A stretch of DNA of 14,400 nucleotides, taken from the NCBI GenBank assembly GCA_045132495.1, contig JBGUSK010000052.1:1-14400 (forward strand), written 5' to 3'. The position numbers were made by a program, and so were the translations under genes. The stretch comes from UBA11524 sp045132495 (GTDB lineage: Bacteria; Bacillota; Clostridia; Christensenellales; Aristaeellaceae). The notes beneath the pieces were generated by a model, which ran no database searches, was not told where the DNA came from, and saw only the letters and a list, made by a program, of their open reading frames with translations. The first letter of the stretch is position 1, and each line of letters begins with the position of its first letter. Positions 1 through 6,489 of the stretch are shown here, piece by piece.

Positions 1-2
1 TG

Positions 3-2411
3 CGATATCCCCAAAAGAACGATGATGTGGCGGATCTGCAGACCGCTCTCAAGCAGCTGGGATTTTATACGAAGAGCATCGACGGTTCCTATGGCACGGG
101 CACCAAAAGCGCGGTGCGGGCCTTTCAGAAGGCACATGGCCTTTCTGTGGACGGTGTGGCAGGCCCCAAAACGCTGGCCAAGCTGGAGGAACTCACCGGC
201 ATAGAGATCGGCGGTGAAACCTCTTCCGGCGGTGCGGAAGAAGAAGACAAACCCGTGACTGGCAGCGGACTTTTCGGCGGTGTGTATACCACCATTGAGT
301 ACGGCGATAAGGATGCACGGGTGAAGACGCTCCAGCAGGCGCTGAAGGCGCTGGGCTTTGATATCAGCAAGGTGGATGGCAGCTTCGGCAGCGATACGGA
401 TGCCGCGGTGAAGGCATTCCAGAAGCTGCACGGTCTCACTGTGGACGGCAAGGCTGGCAAGAAGACCCTGCAGAAGCTGGAATCTTACTTTGATGCAGCT
501 GGAAATCTCATCAGTGGGCCCATTGTGACCAATCCTCCTGCAGATGAGGAAGAGGATGAGCCTGTTGATCCTGACTACGATGTGCCTGACCGTACCCTGC
601 GCTATGGCATGACCGGCTCGGATGTGGAATACACCCAGCAGCGGCTTTATACCCTGCGCTACTATACCGGTGCGCGGGACGGCAAGTTTGGCTCCGGCAT
701 GCTGGCGGCAGTCAAGGCCTTCCAGAAAAAGAATGGCCTGACGTCCGATGGCGTGGTCGGCCCGGCAACCATCCGTGTGCTTTTTTCTGCCGACGCATTA
801 GCGGCGGATGATGAGAAGCAGGATGAAGTGACCAAGGAGCCTACGCCCACCCCGACGCCCACCCCCACGCCTACCCCTGGCGCAACACCCTCCCGGACGC
901 TGCGCTATGGCACCTCCGGCGAGGATGTGAAACTCCTGCAAAGCCGCCTGATCGAGCTGGGCTATATGGCAGGCATCCCCTCCGGCAGCTTTGGAACCAC
1001 AACCCAGTCGGCAGTCAAAGCCTTCCAGAAAGCAAATGGTCTGACGGTGGACGGTGTGGCCGGCAGCAAGACCTACAAGAAGCTCTTCTCCTCCAGTGCG
1101 ATCGGCGCGGACGGCAGCGATGATGCTACGCCCACCCCGACGCCTACGCCTACTCCCACGCCCACACCAACGCCCAAGCCCGAAGCGACGCCCTCCCGGA
1201 CGCTGCGATATGGTTACACCGGCGAGGATGTGGCGCTCCTGCAGAACCGCCTGATCGAGCTGGGTTACCTCAGCGGCAAGGCGGATGGCACCTATGGCAG
1301 TGCGACTCTGACGGCAGTCAAGGCCTTCCAGAAGGCCCATGGTCTGACCGTGGATGGCGTTGCGGGAACCAAAACCTATAAGAAGCTTTTCTCTGACAGT
1401 GCTCTGGAGGCTTTCCCTGAGGAGAACGAGGAGATTCCCAGCCGCACCCTGACCGTTGGCGATTCCGGCGATGATGTGAAATCTGTTCAGCGTCGGCTGA
1501 AAGCGCTGGGCTACTACAATGGTTCGGCGGATGGTGTGTACGGCAGCAGCACGGCGGCGGCTATGAAAGCTTTCCAGCAGATGAATATGCTGACCGCCAC
1601 CGGCGACGGCAATATGGCGACCTACGCCCGCCTGTACTCCGACGATGCGATCACCTCCTCTGGTGTGAAGGAGGGGGAGAGCAGCGGCTCCTACGTCACT
1701 CTGCGCAGCGGCGCGACCGGTTCTGCCGTTATCCGCCTGCAGCAGATGCTGGCAAATTATGATTATGACGTACAGGTCACCGGCACCTATGATAAGCAGA
1801 CCATGCAGGCTGTGCGTTCCTTCCAGGTCATCAATGGGCTTTCGGTGGACGGCGTGGCAGGCAAGAATACCCAGTCGAAGCTGTATTCCGGCTCCTGCAA
1901 GGCGTTCCCCACCGGCCCCAGCGGCGCGATCTACGGCTCCATGGGCTATGTGGCTGCGCCTGCCAAGTCCCAGATCAAGCTTCTGCACTGGGTGGATGAT
2001 ATCAAGGACAGCGTCGCCTATGGTCAGGCGTTGCTTGCGTATGATCCGGAAACGGGGATCAGCTGGTCGCTGACGATCATTGCCCGCGGACGTCACTGTG
2101 ACGTGGAACCCTCTACCGCAGCCGATACGGCGGCCATGATGGCGGCTTTCGGCTACAAGGAATACTGGACGCCCGTCAAGCCGGTGTATGTCCGTCTGCC
2201 CGATGGACGCTGGACGGTGGCAACGACCCACAACGTTGCCCATGGCATCAATCCCATTCCGGATAATGATTTTGAGGGCCAGAACTGCGTGCACTTCCTG
2301 CGCGACATGTCCGAGGCGGAGAAGAACGATCCCGACTACGGCGTAACCAACCAGAAGGGCCTGCGGGAGTTCTGGAAGAGTCTCACCGGCCAGACCATTC
2401 CATATAAGTGA
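3..2411 (+). CDS. Secreted multi-repeat peptidoglycan-binding protein, 5' end cut by window
   Basis: The reading frame is open from the first complete codon (base 3) with no stop upstream, so the gene starts outside the window; the GTG at 27 lies inside the first repeat and is not the start. Seven PG_binding_1-type modules of about 67 residues lie at about 3-200, 285-491, 588-791, 891-1094, 1194-1397, 1440-1646 and 1692-1892. Each carries the pattern LRxGxxGxDVxxLQ, then DGxxGxxTxxAVKAFQ, then GLxVDGVAG. Acidic or Pro-Thr linkers join them, with two (PT)n linkers at 837-890 and 1128-1193. Modules 4 and 5 with their linkers are very alike, which suggests recent duplication. A C-terminal domain (about 1947-2411) has conserved-looking RHCDVEP (H codon 2094), THNVAHG (2226-2246) and NCVHF (Cys 2286, His 2292) motifs. 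Family knowledge: such modules bind the cell wall. A hydrolytic role for the C-terminal domain is inference; it could equally be a binding fold. Probably extracytoplasmic, but the signal peptide is not visible. Confidence 0.9.
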   Translation, partial: RYPQKNDDVADLQTALKQLGFYTKSIDGSYGTGTKSAVRAFQKAHGLSVDGVAGPKTLAKLEELTGIEIGGETSSGGAEEEDKPVTGSGLFGGVYTTIEYGDKDARVKTLQQALKALGFDISKVDGSFGSDTDAAVKAFQKLHGLTVDGKAGKKTLQKLESYFDAAGNLISGPIVTNPPADEEEDEPVDPDYDVPDRTLRYGMTGSDVEYTQQRLYTLRYYTGARDGKFGSGMLAAVKAFQKKNGLTSDGVVGPATIRVLFSADALAADDEKQDEVTKEPTPTPTPTPTPTPGATPSRTLRYGTSGEDVKLLQSRLIELGYMAGIPSGSFGTTTQSAVKAFQKANGLTVDGVAGSKTYKKLFSSSAIGADGSDDATPTPTPTPTPTPTPTPKPEATPSRTLRYGYTGEDVALLQNRLIELGYLSGKADGTYGSATLTAVKAFQKAHGLTVDGVAGTKTYKKLFSDSALEAFPEENEEIPSRTLTVGDSGDDVKSVQRRLKALGYYNGSADGVYGSSTAAAMKAFQQMNMLTATGDGNMATYARLYSDDAITSSGVKEGESSGSYVTLRSGATGSAVIRLQQMLANYDYDVQVTGTYDKQTMQAVRSFQVINGLSVDGVAGKNTQSKLYSGSCKAFPTGPSGAIYGSMGYVAAPAKSQIKLLHWVDDIKDSVAYGQALLAYDPETGISWSLTIIARGRHCDVEPSTAADTAAMMAAFGYKEYWTPVKPVYVRLPDGRWTVATTHNVAHGINPIPDNDFEGQNCVHFLRDMSEAEKNDPDYGVTNQKGLREFWKSLTGQTIPYK
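837..1193 (+). repeat. Pro-Thr codon repeats flanking a duplicated module
   Basis: Two low-complexity tracts of alternating Pro and Thr codons (about 837-890 and 1128-1193) built from acgccc/acccc units flank peptidoglycan-binding module 4. Each tract is followed by ATPSRTLRYG at the start of the next module. At DNA level they are imperfect 6-base tandem repeats, prone to slippage and recombination. At protein level they are extended, wall-spanning-type linkers. Confidence 0.75.
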
Positions 2412-2417
2412 ACCAAT

Positions 2418-2448
2418 GTCGCCCTGCAGTGATGCGGGGCGACTTTTT
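2418..2448 (+). terminator. Rho-independent terminator of the wall-protein gene
   Basis: An 11-bp stem, 2418-2428 paired with 2433-2443, closes a GTGA tetraloop and is followed at once by five T residues (2444-2448). One pair is a wobble. It begins seven bases after the stop codon and separates the wall-protein gene from the ylxM promoter. Confidence 0.88.
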
Positions 2449-2494
2449 CGTGTGAAAACCTGCAAAAAAAGTGCATTGTGTCATGGAAAAGTAC

Positions 2495-2523
2495 TTGACA
2501 CCTGTGTATGGCTGTAGTATAAT
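2495..2523 (+). promoter_or_regulatory. Consensus sigma-A promoter for ylxM-ffh
   Basis: The -35 hexamer TTGACA (2495-2500) and the -10 hexamer TATAAT (2518-2523) both match the consensus exactly and have the optimal 17-base spacer. The expected start of transcription is near 2530, about 36 bases before the ylxM ATG. A strong constitutive promoter suits SRP genes. Confidence 0.9.
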
Positions 2524-2530
2524 GACGTGG

Positions 2531-2552
2531 TGTCAATGGATACCCCTTGACA
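2531..2552 (+). promoter_or_regulatory. Leader hairpin touching the ylxM Shine-Dalgarno
   Basis: TGTCAA (2531-2536) can pair with TTGACA (2547-2552), a 6-bp stem with a 10-base loop. Its 3' arm ends on the first A of AGGAGG (2552-2557), the ribosome binding site of ylxM. The stem would lie at the very 5' end of the transcript, so it may protect the mRNA or modulate initiation. The stem is weak and the function is inferred. Confidence 0.35.
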
Positions 2553-2565
2553 GGAGGTGAGCGCC

Positions 2566-2937
2566 ATGGCGGAAGAACGGATCGCAGACGAGGTCAGCCG
2601 GAAAATTGAGCTGGCGTGGCTGACGGCCTTCTACGGCGGGCTGCTGACTGATAAGCAGCGTCAGGTGCTGACGCTCCACTGCGAGGAAGATCTCTCCCTG
2701 GCGGAAATCGCCCAGGAGGCAGGAATCAGCCGTCAGGGCGTGCATGATATGCTCACCCGCGCGGCCCAGCGCCTCTTCGATATGGAGGACAAGCTTGGCA
2801 TGGCAGCGCGCTTCCGCAACATGGAGGACGGCCTGGAAAGGTGTCGGAATCTCCTGAAGGAAAAGCGCTACGATGAAGCCGAGGGCGTGATCGACACGCT
2901 CATCCGGTTCGATCAGGAGGAAAACAATGGCCTTTGA
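2566..2937 (+). CDS. ylxM: YlxM/p13-like putative DNA-binding protein
   Basis: This 123-residue protein has a helix-turn-helix core resembling sigma-70 region 4: LTDKQRQVLTLHCEEDLSLAEIA followed by ISRQGVHDMLTRA. That is the YlxM/p13 family signature (UPF0122, usually 105-125 residues). ATG 2566 is chosen because AGGAGG at 2552-2557 lies 8 bases upstream; an in-frame GTG at 2557 overlaps that site and is unlikely. The gene sits directly in front of ffh and overlaps it by 11 bases, the usual arrangement in Bacillota and the main reason it is thought to modulate SRP; work in streptococci reports effects on SRP function. The C-terminal half (from about residue 85) is charged and helical. Cytoplasmic. 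The family call is secure; the molecular role is not. Confidence 0.92.
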   Translation: MAEERIADEVSRKIELAWLTAFYGGLLTDKQRQVLTLHCEEDLSLAEIAQEAGISRQGVHDMLTRAAQRLFDMEDKLGMAARFRNMEDGLERCRNLLKEKRYDEAEGVIDTLIRFDQEENNGL

Positions 2938-4261
2938 GGGCTTGACAGAGAAGCTGCAGGGCGCATTGCGCAAGCTGAGCAGCAAGGGTAAGCTGACGGA
3001 GCAGAGCGTCAAGGAGGGCATGCGCGAGGTTCGCATGGCGCTGCTTGAGGCCGACGTCAACTACGCCGTCGCCAAGGATTTCATCAAGAAGGTCACCGAC
3101 CGCTGCATCGGTCAGGAGATCACCGGCAGCCTGACGGCTTCCCAGCAGGTCATTTCCATCGTCCGCGACGAGATGACCCAGCTCATGGGCGGCACAAACG
3201 CCAAGCTGACCTGGTCCTCCAGCCCGCTGACGGTGTACATGCTCTGCGGTCTGCAGGGCGCTGGTAAGACCACCATGGCCGCCAAGCTCGCCGGCTGGCT
3301 GGTCAAGCAGGGCAAGAAGCCCATGCTCGCCGCCTGTGACATCTACCGCCCTGCCGCTATCAAACAGCTGCAGGTGGTTGGTGAGCAGGTGAAGGTGCCG
3401 GTTTACGAGCACGGCACCCAGGATCCTGTCCAGACGGCAAAGGAAGCCGTAGAGCGTGCCCGTTACCTGGGCCGTGATGTGCTGATCATCGATACTGCCG
3501 GTCGTCTGCAGATCGACGAAGTGCTGATGGATGAGCTTGTCCGCATCAAGGATGCCATCAAGCCCCAGGAAATCCTGCTGGTGATCGACGCAATGATCGG
3601 TCAGGAGTCCGTCAACGTCGCCAAGGCTTTCAACGAGAAGCTCGAGGTGGACGGCGTCATTCTTACCAAGCTGGATGGCGATACCCGTGGCGGCGCGGCG
3701 CTGTCCGTGCGCGCGGTGACCGGCAAACCCATCAAGTTCTCCGGTATCGGCGAAAAGCTCAGTGAGATCGAGCCCTTCCACCCCGACCGCATGGCCAGCC
3801 GAATCCTCGGCATGGGCGACGTGCTGACCCTGATCGACAAGGCTGCTGAGGCTTTCGATGAGCAGGAAGCCGACAAGCTTGCCAAGAAGGCCCGCAATGC
3901 GGATCTGACCCTGGAGGACTTCCTGGATCAGATGCAGTCCATGAAGAAAATGGGCGGCATCAAATCCATGCTGGAGATGCTTCCCGGCATGAGCGGCAAG
4001 GACATCGACGTGGACGAGAACGCCATGAAGAAGCCTGAAGCCATCATCCGCTCCATGACGCCCCGTGAGCGCCGCAATCCCAGCGTGCTCAACGCCAGCC
4101 GCCGCAAGCGCATCGCCGCCGGCTCCGGCACCACCGTGCAGGACGTCAACCAGCTCATCCGCCAGTTTGAACAGGCCAAGGAAATGATGAAGCGCATGAC
4201 CTCCCAGATGAAGGGCGGCCGCGGCGCTCGCATGATGCGCCGGTTCCCCGGTATGAAGTAA
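2927..4261 (+). CDS. ffh: Signal recognition particle protein Ffh (SRP54)
   Basis: GTPase of the signal recognition particle. With 4.5S/scRNA it binds signal sequences emerging from ribosomes and delivers them to FtsY at the membrane. The 444-residue length is normal. An N-terminal helical bundle (about 1-90) precedes the G domain, with P-loop GLQGAGKTT at residues 108-116, DTAGR at 189-193 and TKLDGDTRGG at 247-256. The linker motif GMGDVLTLIDKA leads into the M domain (about 325-444), whose RNA-binding segment reads RRKRIAAGSGTTVQDVNQL; the methionine-rich tail ends in FPGMK. AGGAGG at 2915-2920 lies 6 bases before ATG 2927. The start lies within the end of ylxM, so the two are translationally coupled. 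No defects seen. Confidence 0.98.
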   Translation: MAFEGLTEKLQGALRKLSSKGKLTEQSVKEGMREVRMALLEADVNYAVAKDFIKKVTDRCIGQEITGSLTASQQVISIVRDEMTQLMGGTNAKLTWSSSPLTVYMLCGLQGAGKTTMAAKLAGWLVKQGKKPMLAACDIYRPAAIKQLQVVGEQVKVPVYEHGTQDPVQTAKEAVERARYLGRDVLIIDTAGRLQIDEVLMDELVRIKDAIKPQEILLVIDAMIGQESVNVAKAFNEKLEVDGVILTKLDGDTRGGAALSVRAVTGKPIKFSGIGEKLSEIEPFHPDRMASRILGMGDVLTLIDKAAEAFDEQEADKLAKKARNADLTLEDFLDQMQSMKKMGGIKSMLEMLPGMSGKDIDVDENAMKKPEAIIRSMTPRERRNPSVLNASRRKRIAAGSGTTVQDVNQLIRQFEQAKEMMKRMTSQMKGGRGARMMRRFPGMK

Positions 4262-4475
4262 GCGGGGCTGCCCCCGCGGGCAACTCGCGATTGAGTTGAC
4301 TGCTTCGCCACAGACCTACCGCGTGTAGGTTGGGTCTGGATTCAGCGTAGTCTTCCGCGCCCTCATGGCGCGGGCTGCAAGCTTGACTTCGGTCAGGCAA
4401 AAGGGACACGAGTCCCAAATAACTTTGAGTGGGTCATATAACAAAGCGTATATGATTTCCATATAGATCAACTCA
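4262..4475 (+). ncRNA. Hairpin-dense leader between ffh and rpsP, candidate structured RNA
   Basis: This 239-base gap (4262-4500) has no gene but many compact stems: GCGGGG/CCCCGC (4262-4277), CAACTC/GAGTTG (4281-4298), ACCTAC/GTAGGT (4314-4330), CCGCGCC/GGCGCGG (4355-4373), GCTTGAC/GTCAGGC with a TTCG loop (4381-4398), and GGGAC/GTCCC with an ACGA loop (4403-4416). An AT-rich part follows in which TATATG (4449-4454) can pair with either CATATA (4435-4440) or CATATA (4460-4465), inside an outer pairing of 4427-4435 with 4466-4474. No T-run follows any stem, so it is not a plain terminator. It could be a cis-regulatory leader of rpsP, a processed RNA, or a dispersed structured repeat. I do not recognise a known family. 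Confidence 0.45.
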
Positions 4476-4500
4476 CAAGATTTTGAGGAGGAACACAAAA

Positions 4501-4749
4501 ATGTCTGTTAAGATTCGTCTCAAGCGCATGGGTATGAAGAAGAAGCCTTTCTACCGCGTTGTCGTCGCTGACGTCGCCAGCCCCCGCGATGGCCGCTTCA
4601 TCGAGGAGATCGGCTACTACAATCCCATGACCCAGCCCGCTGACATCAAGGTTGATGGCGAGCGCGCCAAGTACTGGATCGCCTGCGGCGCTCAGCCCAC
4701 CGATACCGTTCGCGTTCTGCTGAAGAAGACCGGCGTCATCGAAAAGTAA
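4501..4749 (+). CDS. rpsP: 30S ribosomal protein S16
   Basis: Small-subunit ribosomal protein S16, which binds the 5' and central domains of 16S rRNA and stabilises 30S assembly. The 82-residue length is typical. The family start MSVKIRLKRMGMKKKPFYRV is followed by VVADVASPRDGRFIEEIGYYNP and the C-terminal VDGERAKYWIACGAQPTDTV region. ATG 4501 has AGGAGG at 4486-4491, nine bases upstream. It heads the rpsP-khpA-rimM-trmD order common in Bacillota, here separated from ffh by a long structured gap instead of following closely. Confidence 0.98.
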   Translation: MSVKIRLKRMGMKKKPFYRVVVADVASPRDGRFIEEIGYYNPMTQPADIKVDGERAKYWIACGAQPTDTVRVLLKKTGVIEK

Positions 4750-4750
4750 G

Positions 4751-4772
4751 GAGACTCCGTCTCGTTTCTTTT
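4751..4772 (+). terminator. Weak terminator-like hairpin after rpsP
   Basis: GAGAC (4751-4755) pairs with GTCTC (4759-4763) around a TCC loop, followed by a T-rich tract ending at 4772. The stem is only 5 bp and starts right after the rpsP stop. At most it attenuates transcription into khpA. Confidence 0.3.
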
Positions 4773-4842
4773 CGACATGTGCATGGCACCAAGGGAGTAC
4801 TATGCCCATGTTGACCGCCAGTCGGCAGAAAGGAACCCTACC

Positions 4843-5079
4843 ATGAAGGAATTGCTCACTTTTGTGGCGAAGTCCCTGGTGGATCATCCCGACCAGGTCG
4901 TCGTCCGTGAGACCGAGGCCGATGCCATCATCCTGGAGCTCAGCGTTGCTGACGAGGATATGGGCAAGGTCATCGGCAAGCAGGGTCGCATTGCCAAGGC
5001 CATCCGCACGGTGATCAAGGCTGCGACGGCGAAGAACAGCAAGCCTGTTTACGTCGAGATCGTCGAGGACGACAAGTAA
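4843..5079 (+). CDS. khpA: KH-domain RNA-binding protein KhpA (YlqC family)
   Basis: Single KH-domain RNA-binding protein of 78 residues, the usual size of KhpA/YlqC (UPF0109). The RNA-gripping loop GKVIGKQGRIAKAIR (about residues 46-60) carries the GxxG signature (GKQG). In streptococci KhpA pairs with KhpB and influences cell elongation and division, and in other Gram-positives it binds many RNAs; that is family knowledge. ATG 4843 is chosen because AAAGGA (4829-4834) lies 8 bases upstream; an in-frame ATG at 4777 lacks such a site and would add 22 unrelated residues. It follows rpsP by 93 bases, as in most Bacillota, and is followed by a terminator-like hairpin. Confidence 0.95.
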   Translation: MKELLTFVAKSLVDHPDQVVVRETEADAIILELSVADEDMGKVIGKQGRIAKAIRTVIKAATAKNSKPVYVEIVEDDK

Positions 5080-5097
5080 GCTACATTTACACATAAG

Positions 5098-5131
5098 GGG
5101 CGCGGGAAAGATGATTTCCTGTGCCCTTTTT
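5098..5131 (+). terminator. Terminator-like hairpin between khpA and rimM
   Basis: A 12-bp stem with two G-U wobbles runs from GGGC at 5098-5101 to GCCC at 5123-5126, loop GATGA, followed by TTTTT at 5127-5131. Weak A-U pairs may extend it one or two bases outward. It lies 18 bases after the khpA stop, so rimM-trmD must depend on read-through or on a promoter between 5132 and 5240; I do not see a convincing one. Confidence 0.72.
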
Positions 5132-5153
5132 CCAAGATTGCTGCCCGATGATT

Positions 5154-5215
5154 CGGGCGAGCAATGCTCGCCCCTACGGATTGTTGCGTTTGTAGAGGCG
5201 ACCATTGGTCGCCCG
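5154..5215. repeat. Paired inverted palindromic repeat (REP/MITE-like) before rimM
   Basis: Two 24-base palindromic units face each other across 14 bases. Unit A (5154-5177) has stem GGGCGAGC/GCTCGCCC with loop AAT and ends in CCTAC. Unit B (5192-5215) begins with GTAG and has stem GGCGACC/GGTCGCC with loop ATT. The reverse complement of A and unit B share the template GTAGrGGCGAssATTssTCGCCCG, so the pair also forms one long imperfect palindrome of 62 bases. This layout resembles the dispersed GTAG...CGCCCG-type repeats I recall from gut Firmicutes, although copy number cannot be seen here. The pair lies between the khpA terminator and the rimM ribosome binding site, where transcribed hairpins could stabilise mRNA ends. 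Confidence 0.75.
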
Positions 5216-5244
5216 CGTGTATAGAACGCAAAAGGAGAAACCAC

Positions 5245-5766
5245 ATGATCGAATATCTGATGATCGGCGAAGTCCTCAAGCCCCAGGGCATCAAGGGCGA
5301 AGTCAAGATCAAGCCCTATGCTGCCAACCACGATGATTTCCGCCGCTGGAAGACCCTCTATGTCAAGCAGGGCGAGAGCTACCAGCCCGTGAAGGTGAAG
5401 TGCAACCGCATCCATGATGGCTTTGTGTACGCTATGCTGGGTGAGTGCGCCTCCATGGAGGATGCGGAGAAGTTCCGCGCGGTGCAGCTGTATGTGGATC
5501 GTGCCCATGCCAACCAGCTGGAGGAGGACGAGGTGTATATCTCCGACCTCATTGGATGCGAAGGCATCGACGAAGAGGGCAAGTCCATCGGCGAGTTGGT
5601 AGATGTGCTCCAGCATGGCGTGGTTGACGTGTATGTCTTCAAGGCGAAGGGCAAGTCCGTGATGGCGCCGGCGTTGAAGGCCGTGTTCCCCACAGTGGAT
5701 GTGGCGAATAAGCACATCTCTGTCGTCCGCGAGAAGCTGAACGAAGTCGCCGTTTGGGAGGATTAA
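5245..5766 (+). CDS. rimM: Ribosome maturation factor RimM
   Basis: 16S rRNA-processing factor that binds S19 and helps mature the 30S head. The 173-residue length is standard. The N-terminal beta-barrel domain starts YLMIGEVLKPQGIKGEVKIK, the family hallmark (G-x-x-GIKGE-x-K). The C-terminal PRC-barrel runs from about residue 95 (DEVYISDLIGCEG) to the end, with the typical IGELVDVLQHGVVDVYVFK and the final VWED. ATG 5245 is chosen because AGGAG at 5233-5237 lies 7 bases upstream. An in-frame ATG at 5164 would translate through the palindromic repeat and is rejected. Only three bases separate it from trmD, its normal partner. Confidence 0.97.
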   Translation: MIEYLMIGEVLKPQGIKGEVKIKPYAANHDDFRRWKTLYVKQGESYQPVKVKCNRIHDGFVYAMLGECASMEDAEKFRAVQLYVDRAHANQLEEDEVYISDLIGCEGIDEEGKSIGELVDVLQHGVVDVYVFKAKGKSVMAPALKAVFPTVDVANKHISVVREKLNEVAVWED

Positions 5767-5769
5767 CGG

Positions 5770-6489
5770 ATGAAGATCACCATCCTGACTATCTTCCCGG
5801 AGATGTTTGAGAGCGTGCTGAATTCATCCATTCTGGGCCGCGCACGGGAGCAGGGGCTGATCGAGGTGGAATGCGTCGACATCCGTCCCTTCTCTGATCG
5901 CAAGCACAAGAACACCGACGATTACCCCTTCGGCGGCGGCGCGGGCATGGTGATGCTTGCCCAGCCGATTATGGATGCGATGGCCAGCGTCACCGGGGAG
6001 AATTTCTCCGGCAAACGCATTTATATGGGCCCCCGTGGTACGACGCTGACCACCGCCAAGGCCCGTGAGCTGGCCAGGGAGGAGCACCTGGTGCTGCTTT
6101 GCGGCCACTATGAGGGCGTTGACCAGCGCGCGCTGGACAGTTGCATCGACGAGGAAATCTCCATTGGGGACTACATCCTTACCGGCGGTGAGTTGGCGGC
6201 AATGGTGCTGACGGACGCGGTGTCCCGGTTTATTCCCGGTGTGCTGGGGTCGGGGGAGTCTGCCGAGGAGGAAAGCTTCTCTGACGGGCTGCTGGAATAC
6301 CCGCAGTACACCCGTCCCCGCGTGTTGAACGGCATGGAAGTGCCGGAAATCCTGCTGTCCGGCGACCATGCAAAGATCAAGGCTTGGCGGCGGCAGGAAT
6401 CCTTACGTGCGACGAAGAAATTCCGCCCTGACCTGCTGGAAAAGGCGGAACTGACCCCCAAGGAAAAGAAACTGCTGGAGGAACTGTGA
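5770..6489 (+). CDS. trmD: tRNA (guanine-N1-)-methyltransferase TrmD
   Basis: Essential SPOUT enzyme that uses S-adenosylmethionine to make m1G37 in tRNAs with a G at 36, preventing +1 frameshifts. The 239-residue length is normal. Visible motifs: MKITILTIFPEMF at the start, DYPFGGGAGMVM (about 55-66), the cofactor-knot segment LLCGHYEGVDQR (about 109-120) and EISIGDYILTGGELAAM (about 128-144). LPxYTRP appears as LEYPQYTRP, followed by EVPEILLSGDHAKI and WRRQESL. The start at 5770 is three bases past the rimM stop. The stop TGA shares its A with the ATG of the next gene. No defects. In many Bacillota rplS follows trmD; here it does not. Confidence 0.98.
   Translation: MKITILTIFPEMFESVLNSSILGRAREQGLIEVECVDIRPFSDRKHKNTDDYPFGGGAGMVMLAQPIMDAMASVTGENFSGKRIYMGPRGTTLTTAKARELAREEHLVLLCGHYEGVDQRALDSCIDEEISIGDYILTGGELAAMVLTDAVSRFIPGVLGSGESAEEESFSDGLLEYPQYTRPRVLNGMEVPEILLSGDHAKIKAWRRQESLRATKKFRPDLLEKAELTPKEKKLLEEL

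Noticed and set aside
27..30. GTG at 27 as start of the wall-binding protein
   Set aside because: The frame is open to the window edge and the codons before it already encode the beginning of a peptidoglycan-binding module.
837..1193. CRISPR-like or tandem repeat array
   Set aside because: The repeats are in-frame Pro-Thr codons inside a protein; there are no regular spacers.
798..2465. 555-codon open frame on the minus strand over the wall-protein gene
   Set aside because: It is a compositional mirror of the GC-rich repeat gene, lacks a ribosome binding site and any recognisable domain, and crosses the terminator.
4425..4456. Promoter for rpsP (TTGAGT, 18 bases, TATATG)
   Set aside because: Both hexamers are poor and the -10 lies in a segment better explained by alternative RNA pairing; kept only as a possibility.
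4316..4498. 60-codon minus-strand frame in the ffh-rpsP gap
   Set aside because: Its sequence is dictated by the hairpins, with no ribosome binding site and no family match by eye. It could be a recurring spurious ORF if the element is a repeat.
4262..4500. SRP (4.5S/scRNA) gene beside ffh
   Set aside because: The hairpins do not contain the conserved asymmetric loop and GGAA-type tetraloop of SRP domain IV that I would expect.
5164..5244. Longer start for rimM at 5164
   Set aside because: The added codons would translate the palindromic repeat; a good ribosome binding site stands 7 bases before ATG 5245 and the protein then has family length.
4468..5715. Long minus-strand frame spanning rpsP, khpA and rimM
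   Set aside because: Three well-identified plus-strand genes occupy the region; the frame has no domain signal.
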